This document shows positions 8,053-14,994 of a stretch of 14,994 nt of DNA, in pieces. The notes below the pieces were generated by a model that saw nothing but the letters and a program-made list of their open reading frames with translations, did not search any database and was not told the DNA's origin. Every line of letters begins with the position of its first letter. Position 1 is the stretch's first letter. The stretch comes from Synergistaceae bacterium (lineage in GTDB: Bacteria > Synergistota > Synergistia > Synergistales > Synergistaceae). The position numbers and the translations under genes are program-made. The DNA lies in NCBI GenBank assembly GCA_031264605.1, contig JAISDQ010000272.1, forward strand, positions 1-14,994, in the 5' to 3' direction.

Positions 8053-9159
8053 TTATTCGAAAACTTCTTCATCCAGCGCGCCGTCCTTCAGTTGAGACGC
8101 GACGAATCTGAACATATCCGTGAGGTCGGTAAACGCTGAAACCACGTCCGGGTCGAAGTGCAGCCCGGCCTGAGAGACGATGAAATCCCTCGCCTCCTCG
8201 TCGCTCATGGCTTTCTTGTACGGACGCGCCGAAATCAAGGCGTCATACACGTCGGCTATCGCCATCAACCTGCCCGGAATGGGTATTTCGTCTCCCTTCA
8301 ACCCTCTCGGGTAGCCCAGACCGTTCCATTTTTCGTGGTGCGACCACGCTATTTCGTCGGCGAGACAGAGGAAGTTGTTATTCGGCAGGCGTCTCGTGAG
8401 ACGGTGCAATATATTGTGTCCATAAACCGTGTGTTTCTTCATTTCCTCGAATTCCTCGGGCGTCAGTTTCGCCGGCTTGAGCAGTATATTGTCGGGGACG
8501 CCGACTTTGCCGATATCGTGAAGGGTGGCGGCTTTGCCCAGTTCGTCCGGTTCGAGCAGCACGAGATAATCGCCGAACCTGGGGTGCGAAGCCAGCTGAA
8601 CCGCCAGAAGATGAACGTAAAGCCTGGTGCGCTGCACGTGGTCGCCCGTCTCCTGATCCCGCGTTTCCGCGAGGCTCGCCATCGCCTCTATTATCACGCT
8701 CTGTGTTATCGAGAGTTCCTGCGTGCGCTCCTTGACCTTCACTTCGAGTATCTCGTTCTGCCGTCTCAGTGCTTTTCTCGCGTTGAGGAGCGAAAGATGA
8801 ACATCAAGCCTTGCCTGGACTTCGAGTATGGCGAAGGGTTTTACCATGTAATCGACGGCTCCCAGCTCGAAACCGCGCGCTTTGTCGTTGATATCCGTCA
8901 TGGCCGTGAGGAATATTACAGGTATATCGGCTGTCGCGGGATTGGCTTTCAGCTTCGCGCACACGTCGTAACCGCTCATGCCGGGCATTACGACGTCCAG
9001 GAGGATTATATCGGGGAAATTCATCTTCACCATTGCCAGGGCGGATTCCCCGTCGAGCGCCGTGAAGAGGTCGTAGCGGTCGCCCAGCGCGTCAACAAGT
9101 ATATCTATATTGAGATCGGTGTCGTCGACGATCAGGACTTTGCTTTTTTGTTCGCTCAT
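8053..9159 (-). CDS. Response regulator with REC and HD-GYP domains
   Basis: The 368-residue protein has an N-terminal receiver domain (about 5-120) with the acidic pair D12/D13, phosphoacceptor D55 in LLDVVMPG, T85 and K107. A charged, probably coiled-coil linker (about 120-155) follows, then an HD-GYP domain (about 155-350). The metal-binding and catalytic signatures are intact: HDIGK with H214/D215, H243 and H248, HHE at 274-276, and GYP at 282-284. Proteins of this RpfG-like architecture hydrolyse cyclic di-GMP, and some hydrolyse other cyclic dinucleotides, under control of receiver phosphorylation. No histidine kinase or GGDEF protein is in the window, so its partner is unknown. Its ATG overlaps the stop of the methyltransferase gene (ATGA), with a GGAG 12 nt upstream, so translation is probably coupled. 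The substrate and target pathway cannot be read from the sequence. Confidence 0.95.
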   Translation of the reverse strand: MSEQKSKVLIVDDTDLNIDILVDALGDRYDLFTALDGESALAMVKMNFPDIILLDVVMPGMSGYDVCAKLKANPATADIPVIFLTAMTDINDKARGFELGAVDYMVKPFAILEVQARLDVHLSLLNARKALRRQNEILEVKVKERTQELSITQSVIIEAMASLAETRDQETGDHVQRTRLYVHLLAVQLASHPRFGDYLVLLEPDELGKAATLHDIGKVGVPDNILLKPAKLTPEEFEEMKKHTVYGHNILHRLTRRLPNNNFLCLADEIAWSHHEKWNGLGYPRGLKGDEIPIPGRLMAIADVYDALISARPYKKAMSDEEARDFIVSQAGLHFDPDVVSAFTDLTDMFRFVASQLKDGALDEEVFE

Positions 9160-9962
9160 CGTTTTTCTTCACTCCGTACTCTTGAAATTCTGTTTATTCG
9201 CGCCCACTCGAACATACACACGGACACGGCCACCGAAGCGTTGAGACTTCCGCCTTCACCCTCCATCGGCACCCGCAGCAGTTCGTCGCAATTGGCGCTT
9301 GCGGTGCGGGACATGCCCGAACCCTCGCCGCCGACCACAAACAAGCATCTCTCCGGAAGAGGGGAATCGTATATCGTGCGGGGCGCTTCCTCATCGAGCC
9401 CTATCGTCCAAAAGCCTGTCTTTTGAGCTTCTCTGATCGCGCCGGCAACGTTGCCGAGCGAAGCCAGCGGAAGCCTCAAAGAGGCCCCGGCGCTCGTCTT
9501 CGCCACCGTCCCCGTAGGAAGCGCCCCCCTGCGCGACGGAAACGCCGCGAATATGGCGCCCGCAGCCTCGGCGCTCCGAATGATCGCCCCCATATTGCGA
9601 GGGTCCTCCAAATGATCCATTATAACCGCCATCGCCGGTTCCGGGGGAGGCGGAACAGTTTCCAGCGCTTCGCCGAAATCCAGCACATCCGCCGGCGATA
9701 CCGCGGCGGCGATACCCTGGTGATTTTCTCCGCCGGTCATGGCAAACATCGCGTCATGCCCCACGAATGTGAACGGAATTCCAGCGTCCGAACAGAGTTT
9801 CGTTATTTTGCCAACCCAAAACCCCTTCATTGTCTTCGATATGAAAATTTTCAAGCAGCGCGATGAATTTCGTGATAATAAGAATAACACGGAATTTCTT
9901 CCCCAACAATAATTTTCGGGAGATTTTCGATGTTTTTCTTTGATATAATCTTTCATTTCCAT
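9156..9962 (-). CDS. rlmB: SpoU-family rRNA 2'-O-methyltransferase, RlmB-like
   Basis: The 268-residue protein has the two-part layout of RlmB. The N-terminal substrate-binding domain (about 18-90) includes CWGRNSVLFLL and HQGIAA (81-86). The SPOUT methyltransferase domain (about 110-258) has all three SpoU motifs: motif 1 DHLEDPRNMGAIIRSAEAAG with N123 and R129, motif 2 LFVVGGEGSGM (207-217) with E213, and motif 3 with PMEGEGGSLNASVA (232-245). RlmB in E. coli methylates the ribose of G2251 in 23S rRNA using S-adenosylmethionine. The exact target here is inferred, and a tRNA-directed paralogue is the alternative. The start is ambiguous: the ATG at 9962 overlaps uvrA by 10 nt, and the ATG at 9956 by 4 nt as ATGA. 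Neither has a clear ribosome binding site, so coupling to uvrA translation is likely. The first 60 codons are notably AT-rich. Confidence 0.88.
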   Translation of the reverse strand: MEMKDYIKEKHRKSPENYCWGRNSVLFLLSRNSSRCLKIFISKTMKGFWVGKITKLCSDAGIPFTFVGHDAMFAMTGGENHQGIAAAVSPADVLDFGEALETVPPPPEPAMAVIMDHLEDPRNMGAIIRSAEAAGAIFAAFPSRRGALPTGTVAKTSAGASLRLPLASLGNVAGAIREAQKTGFWTIGLDEEAPRTIYDSPLPERCLFVVGGEGSGMSRTASANCDELLRVPMEGEGGSLNASVAVSVCMFEWARINRISRVRSEEKR

Positions 9963-12793
9963 TTGCCGGCGCGTTTTAGCTCTTTCATGTAATCCTTCAG
10001 ATATGCCCCCGTATATCCGACTTTACACTTCGCCACCTCTTCGGGCGTGCCGGCGGCTATCACCTGCCCGCCCCGCTCGCCGCCCTCGGGCCCCAAATCT
10101 ATGAGGTAATCGGAAGAGAGAAGGACGTCCATGTTATGCTCTATCAAAAAGACCGAATTACCCTGATCTACCAGCTTGTGCAGCAGCAAAAGCAAATTTT
10201 TGACGTCCGTGTAATGCAATCCGGTGGTGGGCTCGTCGAGAAGGTAAAGCGCGCTGCCCCTGAAACGCTTTCCCAGTTCGGTCGCCAATTTCACCCGCTG
10301 CGCCTCGCCGCCCGACAATGTGGTGGCGGACTGCCCCAGTTTTATATAACCCAGTCCCGCCTCTTTTATCGCCGACAGGCGGGAAGCTATTCTGGGCACG
10401 TCCTTGAAGCGTTCGATAGCTTCTTCCACGGTGAGATTCAGGACGTCGGCTATCGACATGCCCTTGAACGTCACTTCGAGCGTTTCTCTATTATACCTCT
10501 TGCCGCGGCAAATTTCGCAATTGACGTAGACGTCGGGGAGAAACAGCATCGAAACTTTTGTCACTCCGTCGCCGCAGCATGCCTCGCATCTTCCTCCCTT
10601 GACGTTGAAACTGAAGCGCCCCGGGCTGTAACCCCGCAGTTTCGACTCCGTCAAGGAAGCGAAAAATTCCCTGATAGGCGTGAAAACGCCCGTGTATGTG
10701 GCTGGATTGGAGCGCGGCGTCCTCCCGATCGGGCTCTGATCCACCAACACCACGTTGCGCAGGCCCTCCGTTCCCGATATGGAGGCGAATTTTCCCGGCC
10801 TGCCGCGGTATTCGGGATCCAGTTTCATCTTGAGCCCCTTATACAATATCTCGTACAGGAAAGTGCTCTTGCCCGAGCCCGAGAGGCCGCACATCGAGAC
10901 CAAAACCCCTTTGGGCACCGAGACGCCGGTGTTTTTGAGATTGTTCTCGCGGCACCCCGAGACCTCTACCCATCCGGTCGGTTTTCGCCTTCCGCCGTAC
11001 GCCCGCGCTATCCCCGTCACCTCTCCGCGCAAAAACGCGCCCGACATGGAATCCGAAGCCTCTATGCGGTCCGGTTCGCCATGCGTCACTATGTTTCCGC
11101 CGCTCTCTCCGGCGCCGGGGCCGAGTTCCAGCACGTAATCGGCGGTTTTCAGGGTGTCCCTGTCGTGCTCGACAACAATTACCGTGTTCCCCGCGTCCCT
11201 TATGGCCCGCAGGGTATCGAGAAGCCTGCCGGTATCTCTCGGATGCAGGCCGATCGTGGGTTCATCCAGCACGTAGAGCACTCCGGTAAGTTTGGACCCT
11301 ATCTGGGTGGCGAGGCGTATTCTCTGGCTCTCCCCTCCCGAAAGGGTGTCCGCGCGCCGCGCGAGCGCAAGATATCCCGCCCCGACGTCGATCAGGAACG
11401 CAAGGCGTTTTCGCACCTCCGTCAGGGCGAGTCCCACAATTTTATGCTGGTTCTCCGTGAGGGTGAGCGATTCGAGCGCGGGCGCCAGTTTCTCCACCGG
11501 CAATTCCGTGAGTTCGGCTATGTTGTAACCTCCAAGCGTGACGGCCAGCGGTTCGGATTTCAGCCTGCGGCCGCCGCAGGTTTTACATACGTCGGCCACG
11601 CGGTACCGCGACATGTCCTCGCGCCAGACGTCGGACTCGGTCTCCTCGAAACGGCGGGTGAGCCAGGGAATCAGGCCCTCGTAATGTCCCTGGTATTCGT
11701 TGTCTCCGTACCGGCTCTCGAAAACGAGCGTTATTTTTTCGTCCGAGCCGTACAGCATCACGCGTTTCGCTTCCTCCGGCATCGAACCGAACGGAACGGA
11801 GATATCCCAGCCGTGGCGCTCCGCTATAATGGCCGCGCGCTCGACCATGTATTTCATAGTCTTCCACGGGATGAACGCCCCGTCCACAATGGAGAGGTTT
11901 CCGGCTACGGCGAGTTCGGGCGAAAAATGTTCGTGGAAGCCCAGCCCGGAACATTCGGGACACGCTCCCGAAGGGTTGTTGAACGAAAAGAGCCTTGGCT
12001 CTATTTCCGGGAGGCTGATCTGACAATCGGGACAGACGTATTTTTCGGTCAGTTCCAGGTTTTTCCCCTCGGAGACCAGCAACACGAAACCGTCGGACAG
12101 TTTCAGCGCCGTCTCGACGGCTTCGGTGACGCGCCCCCTGTTGTCGTCCTTCACCTTCAGGCGGTCGACAACCACCTCGATCGAGTGGCGTTTTTTCCTG
12201 TCGAGCGGAACGTCCTCCTCCAGCCAGTAAGTCCCCCCGTCGACGCGCACCCTCATGTAGCCCTGCGATTTCAATTGGGAGAGAAGATTGCGGTATTCGC
12301 CCTTCTTTCCCCTGATGAGAGGCGACAGTATTTCGAGCGGAACGCCCATGTATCCGCCGTATATCATGTCGACTATCTCGTCGAGGCTGTATTTGAGAAC
12401 GGGCTTGCCGCACGACGGGCAGTGCGGCGTACCCGCCCTCGCGTACAAAAGCCGCAGATAGTCGTATATCTCGGTCACGGTGCCCACGGTCGATCGCGGG
12501 TTATGGCCGGTACCCTTCTGTTCTATCGATATGGCTGGCGATAAACCCGAGATATCATCGACATCCGGCTTGTCCTGTACGCCCAAAAACTGCCGCGCGT
12601 AGGACGACAGCGATTCGACGTAGCGCCGCTGGCCTTCGGCGTAAATAGTGTCGAACGCGAGCGACGATTTGCCGGAACCCGAAGGTCCCGTCAGCAGGAC
12701 GATTTTATTTTTTGGCAGATCTACGTCTATATTTTTTAAATTGTGCTGACGGGCGCCTCTTATTTTTATCCACTGATGATCCGCTATATCCAT
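9953..12793 (-). CDS. uvrA: Excinuclease ABC subunit A, UvrA
   Basis: UvrA is the DNA-damage sensor of nucleotide excision repair, a dimeric ABC-type ATPase that loads UvrB on lesions. The chain has 946 residues, close to the usual 940. The N-terminal Walker A is GPSGSGKSS (36-44) and the second is GLSGSGKST (636-644). Two ABC signatures are present (LSGGESQRIRLA and LSGGEAQRVKLA), each followed by a Walker B with LDEPT. Zinc sites are C254, C257, C278 and C281 in the first half, and C736, C739, C759 and C762 in CEACCGDG and NCEIC, which read the DNA backbone. The ATG at 12793 has AAGGGGT 7 nt upstream, and the conserved IKIRGAR block begins at residue 9, so the start is firm. The start lies 89 nt inside uvrB. 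The end overlaps the methyltransferase gene. Confidence 0.98.
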   Translation of the reverse strand: MDIADHQWIKIRGARQHNLKNIDVDLPKNKIVLLTGPSGSGKSSLAFDTIYAEGQRRYVESLSSYARQFLGVQDKPDVDDISGLSPAISIEQKGTGHNPRSTVGTVTEIYDYLRLLYARAGTPHCPSCGKPVLKYSLDEIVDMIYGGYMGVPLEILSPLIRGKKGEYRNLLSQLKSQGYMRVRVDGGTYWLEEDVPLDRKKRHSIEVVVDRLKVKDDNRGRVTEAVETALKLSDGFVLLVSEGKNLELTEKYVCPDCQISLPEIEPRLFSFNNPSGACPECSGLGFHEHFSPELAVAGNLSIVDGAFIPWKTMKYMVERAAIIAERHGWDISVPFGSMPEEAKRVMLYGSDEKITLVFESRYGDNEYQGHYEGLIPWLTRRFEETESDVWREDMSRYRVADVCKTCGGRRLKSEPLAVTLGGYNIAELTELPVEKLAPALESLTLTENQHKIVGLALTEVRKRLAFLIDVGAGYLALARRADTLSGGESQRIRLATQIGSKLTGVLYVLDEPTIGLHPRDTGRLLDTLRAIRDAGNTVIVVEHDRDTLKTADYVLELGPGAGESGGNIVTHGEPDRIEASDSMSGAFLRGEVTGIARAYGGRRKPTGWVEVSGCRENNLKNTGVSVPKGVLVSMCGLSGSGKSTFLYEILYKGLKMKLDPEYRGRPGKFASISGTEGLRNVVLVDQSPIGRTPRSNPATYTGVFTPIREFFASLTESKLRGYSPGRFSFNVKGGRCEACCGDGVTKVSMLFLPDVYVNCEICRGKRYNRETLEVTFKGMSIADVLNLTVEEAIERFKDVPRIASRLSAIKEAGLGYIKLGQSATTLSGGEAQRVKLATELGKRFRGSALYLLDEPTTGLHYTDVKNLLLLLHKLVDQGNSVFLIEHNMDVLLSSDYLIDLGPEGGERGGQVIAAGTPEEVAKCKVGYTGAYLKDYMKELKRAGKWK

Positions 12794-14780
12794 TGCTCTG
12801 ACCCCTTATTCCGTTGATTGTATCCCTGAGTTCGGCGGCTAGTTCAAAATCGAGGCGCTCGACCGCCTCCCACATCCGACGCTCCAGATCGCGGACGTTC
12901 CTCCGGCCCGCCGCCGGGTCCGATTCTCCGTCCGCGGCCGCGACGATGCGCCCGTCTTCCCGTCCTTCCATCAGCTCGGCCGGGAGCATGTCCTTCACCG
13001 CTTTTTTGATGGTCTGCGGCGTTATCCCGTGTTCTTCGTTGAAAGATGTCTGTATCGCGCGGCGGCGCTCCGTCTCCCGAACCGCCAGCTCGATGCTGCC
13101 GGTCATTCTGTCCGCGTACAGGATGACGCGCCCGGCCTCGTTTCTCGCGGCTCTGCCTATCATCTGAATGAGCGAGCGGTACGAGCGGAGATAACCCTCC
13201 CTGTCCGCTTCGGTGATCGCGACCAGCGATACCTCCGGCAGGTCTATCCCCTCGCGGAGCAGATTCACGCCGATGACCGCCGAATAAACCCCAAGTCTCA
13301 GGTCGCGCAGCACTTCCGCCCGTTCAAAAGTGTCCATCTCCGAATGGAGGTACTGCGTTTTGAGCCCGAGTTCGGCGTAATATTTCGCCAAGTCCTCGGC
13401 GGCCCTTTTGGTGAGCGTCGTCACGATTGCGCGTTCGTCGTTTTCCGCGATGGCGCGCAGTTCCGCGAGAAGGTGGTCGACCTGCCCGGCGGCCGGGCGC
13501 ACTTCGATCACGGGATCCGGCAGGCCGGTCGGCCTTATGAGCTGTTCGACCACGAGCGACGAGCGTTCCATCTCGTAATCTCCGGGCGTGGCCGACACAA
13601 AGAGCACGTTTTTCATGAATCCCTCGAACTCGTTCCACTTGAGAGGCCTGTTGTCGAGGCACGACGGTAGCCTGAAACCGTGTTCGACCAGCACTTCCTT
13701 CCGCGCCCGGTCTCCGTTGTACATCCCTCTCACCTGCGGAACCGTCATATGCGATTCGTCGAGAAACAACAGGAAATCCTCGGGGAAGAAGTCCATCAGC
13801 GTGCCGGGCGCTTCACCCGATTCGCGCCCGTCGAGAAAGCGCGAATAGTTTTCTATTCCCGAGCAGTACCCGACTTCCGACAGCATTTCCAGGTCGTATC
13901 TGGTGCGGCTCGCCAGACGTTCGGCCTCCAGCGGCATGTTTTTCTCGTTGAAAGCGGCCACGCACTGAGCGAGTTCCGCCTCGATCTTTTCCTTCGCGGT
14001 TATTATCGCGTCGTCGTTGACGACGTAGTGTTTCGCCGGAAATATGGCGGTGTTGCCGATATTTTGAATCGTGTGCCCGGAGACTGGGTCTATCTCGTCG
14101 ATGCGTTCTATTTCCTCGTCGAAGAACGAGACGCGCAGAGCCGTGTCGCTGTACGAGGGGTAGAGTTCCATCACGTCCCCGCGGACGCGGAATACTCCCG
14201 GCGCGAACGCGGAATCGTTGCGCTCGTAATAGTTGTCCAGCATACGCATCATGAAGTCTCTCATGCGCCAATTATCGCCCACGGCGAACCGGAATACCGC
14301 TTCCTCGTAGTTTCGCTTTTTCCCCAGTCCGTAGATGCAGGACACGCTCGCCACCACCACGACGTCCCGCCTCTCGATGAGGGCCTTGGTGGTCGCGAGC
14401 CGTAGTTTTTCGATGCGCTCGTTTATTGAGGCGTCTTTTTCGATGTATATATCCTGCGCCGGAACATAGGCTTCCGGCTGGTAGTAGTCGTAATAACTGA
14501 CAAAATAATGCACCGCGTTGTTAGGGAAGAAATCCTTGAATTCGCTGTACAGCTGCGCGGCAAGCGTCTTGTTGGGCGCCATGACCAACGTCGGGCGCTG
14601 AAGGCGGTTTATGACGTTCGCCATGGTGAAAGTCTTGCCGCTGCCCGTGACGCCGAGCAGCGTCTGCATGCGGAAACCGTCTCCGAATCCCCCGCACAGG
14701 CGTTCTATCGCCTCGGGCTGGTCTCCCGAGACCGGCCAGGGGGATATCAGCTCGAATTTTCCGTCGCTCGCGTCGCCCAA
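12705..14780 (-). CDS. uvrB: Excinuclease ABC subunit B, UvrB
   Basis: UvrB is the helicase-like damage-verification subunit of nucleotide excision repair, working between UvrA and UvrC. From the TTG at 14780 it has 691 residues. Motifs seen: Walker A GVTGSGKTF with K49, the damage-probing beta-hairpin region with YYDYYQPEAYVP, the DESH box, VSATPG, and motif VI QMIGRAARN. The C-terminal UVR domain that contacts UvrC is also present (ERRMWEAVERLDFELAAELR). A basic tail of about 30 residues follows and is read from DNA that also encodes the first residues of UvrA. I chose the TTG at 14780 because GGAGG at 14792-14796 lies 11 nt before it; the in-frame TTG at 14798 overlaps that GGAGG and adds six residues not expected in the family. 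No LexA-type operator was recognised upstream. Confidence 0.97.
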   Translation of the reverse strand: MGDASDGKFELISPWPVSGDQPEAIERLCGGFGDGFRMQTLLGVTGSGKTFTMANVINRLQRPTLVMAPNKTLAAQLYSEFKDFFPNNAVHYFVSYYDYYQPEAYVPAQDIYIEKDASINERIEKLRLATTKALIERRDVVVVASVSCIYGLGKKRNYEEAVFRFAVGDNWRMRDFMMRMLDNYYERNDSAFAPGVFRVRGDVMELYPSYSDTALRVSFFDEEIERIDEIDPVSGHTIQNIGNTAIFPAKHYVVNDDAIITAKEKIEAELAQCVAAFNEKNMPLEAERLASRTRYDLEMLSEVGYCSGIENYSRFLDGRESGEAPGTLMDFFPEDFLLFLDESHMTVPQVRGMYNGDRARKEVLVEHGFRLPSCLDNRPLKWNEFEGFMKNVLFVSATPGDYEMERSSLVVEQLIRPTGLPDPVIEVRPAAGQVDHLLAELRAIAENDERAIVTTLTKRAAEDLAKYYAELGLKTQYLHSEMDTFERAEVLRDLRLGVYSAVIGVNLLREGIDLPEVSLVAITEADREGYLRSYRSLIQMIGRAARNEAGRVILYADRMTGSIELAVRETERRRAIQTSFNEEHGITPQTIKKAVKDMLPAELMEGREDGRIVAAADGESDPAAGRRNVRDLERRMWEAVERLDFELAAELRDTINGIRGQSNGYSGSSVDKNKRRPSAQFKKYRRRSAKK

Positions 14781-14791
14781 TGGACAAATTA

Positions 14792-14796
14792 CCTCC
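14792..14796 (-). promoter_or_regulatory. Ribosome binding site that decides the uvrB start
   Basis: GGAGG on the minus strand lies 11 nt before the TTG at 14780. No ATG or GTG in the uvrB frame lies between it and the conserved FELISPWPVSGDQ block. It therefore supports initiation at that TTG rather than at the upstream TTG at 14798. Confidence 0.65.
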
Positions 14797-14818
14797 AAAA
14801 TTATTTCCGTAATTAGCG

Positions 14819-14848
14819 ATTATACTATTTCCAGAAGCTGAATGGGAA
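14819..14848 (-). promoter_or_regulatory. Probable sigma-70 promoter for the uvrB operon
   Basis: On the minus strand a perfect TATAAT (14819-14824) is preceded after 18 nt by TTCCCA (14843-14848), a four-of-six match to TTGACA. Transcription would start near 14812, leaving about 30 nt before the TTG start, with the GGAGG ribosome binding site inside. This is the only good -10 close upstream of uvrB, and it would serve all four overlapping genes. Confidence 0.6.
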
Positions 14849-14882
14849 AACTTTTTTGGGAGCGTGAGTGTAGATATGAATA

Positions 14883-14891
14883 TGATAGAAT
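14883..14891 (+). promoter_or_regulatory. Possible extended -10 promoter for the plus-strand gene
   Basis: TGATAGAAT fits the extended -10 form TGnTATAAT with one mismatch. The best -35 is GTGAGT (14864-14869), a poor three-of-six match with a 16-nt spacer. Transcription would start near 14898, giving a leader of about 55 nt. That leader contains a 5-bp CGGCG/CGCCG stem (14911-14926). The region would be a divergent promoter pair with uvrB. Confidence 0.35.
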
Positions 14892-14953
14892 AATTGCGTT
14901 TCGGACATCGCGGCGGATTCGCGCCGTATTACGAATTTTACGGAGGTATCGAT

Positions 14954-14994
14954 ATGGCGGTTCCCATGCAGATAAGTCTCGAAGAGATAATCAC
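14954..14994 (+). CDS. Start of an unidentified gene, cut by the window edge
   Basis: An ATG at 14954 is preceded by GGAGG (14942-14946) at 7 nt, a good ribosome binding site. The visible reading frame begins MAVPMQISLEEII and stays open to the last base. Thirteen complete codons are not enough to recognise a family, and I do not assign a function. It is divergent from uvrB and separated from it by 173 nt. A second in-frame ATG at 14966 is possible but has no comparable ribosome binding site. Confidence 0.7.
   Translation, partial: MAVPMQISLEEII

Noticed and set aside
10136..12544. An 802-codon open frame on the plus strand antisense to uvrA
   Set aside because: It mirrors the strong codon bias of uvrA, shows no recognisable domain, and UvrA motifs are intact on the other strand. 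It is a shadow frame.
14799..14814. Inverted repeat AATTA/TAATT upstream of uvrB as an operator
   Set aside because: The arms are five AT-only bases with a 6-nt spacer in AT-rich DNA, and do not resemble a known LexA-type box.
1..14994. A defence system, mobile element, CRISPR array or other new multi-gene system
   Set aside because: Every full-length gene belongs to a well-known family, no repeats or integrase-like genes were seen, and the spacers are short.

Overview
The window is a bacterial chromosomal segment carrying core information-processing genes. Six genes lie on the minus strand and one partial gene starts on the plus strand at the right edge. It is coding-dense and GC-rich in the genes, with short AT-rich spacers. 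The RpoB and RpoC chains are of the bacterial type. The trigger loop of RpoC has no insertion of the proteobacterial kind, and RpoB is short (1222 residues), so this does not look like a proteobacterium. A Synergistota-, Thermotogota- or Firmicutes-like lineage is my guess at low confidence. No rRNA, tRNA, CRISPR array, insertion sequence or phage gene was seen.

Layout, in the direction of minus-strand transcription (right to left): uvrB (12705-14780), uvrA (9953-12793), an rlmB-like SpoU methyltransferase gene (9156-9962) and a REC/HD-GYP response regulator gene (8053-9159). All four overlap their neighbours (89, 10 or 4, and 4 nt), so they form one tightly coupled operon whose likely promoter lies just upstream of uvrB. 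A 191-nt spacer follows. It holds a near-consensus sigma-70 promoter with upstream A-tracts and a structured leader, and drives rpoB (4193-7861) and rpoC (from 4193 off the left edge). rpoB and rpoC share a TGATG junction. At the right edge a divergent gene starts at 14954 with a good ribosome binding site; only 13 complete codons are visible.

Functionally, uvrB and uvrA make the damage-recognition part of nucleotide excision repair. The methyltransferase probably modifies 23S rRNA. The response regulator is a predicted cyclic-dinucleotide phosphodiesterase. rpoB and rpoC make the catalytic core of RNA polymerase.

I found no new multi-gene system. The points worth a second look are two large insertions in RpoC (about residues 140-330, and from about 1249 onward), the placement of rpoBC behind a repair operon rather than behind rplJL, the 89-nt uvrB/uvrA overlap, the hairpin covering the rpoB ribosome binding site, and the HD-GYP regulator at the end of a repair operon.
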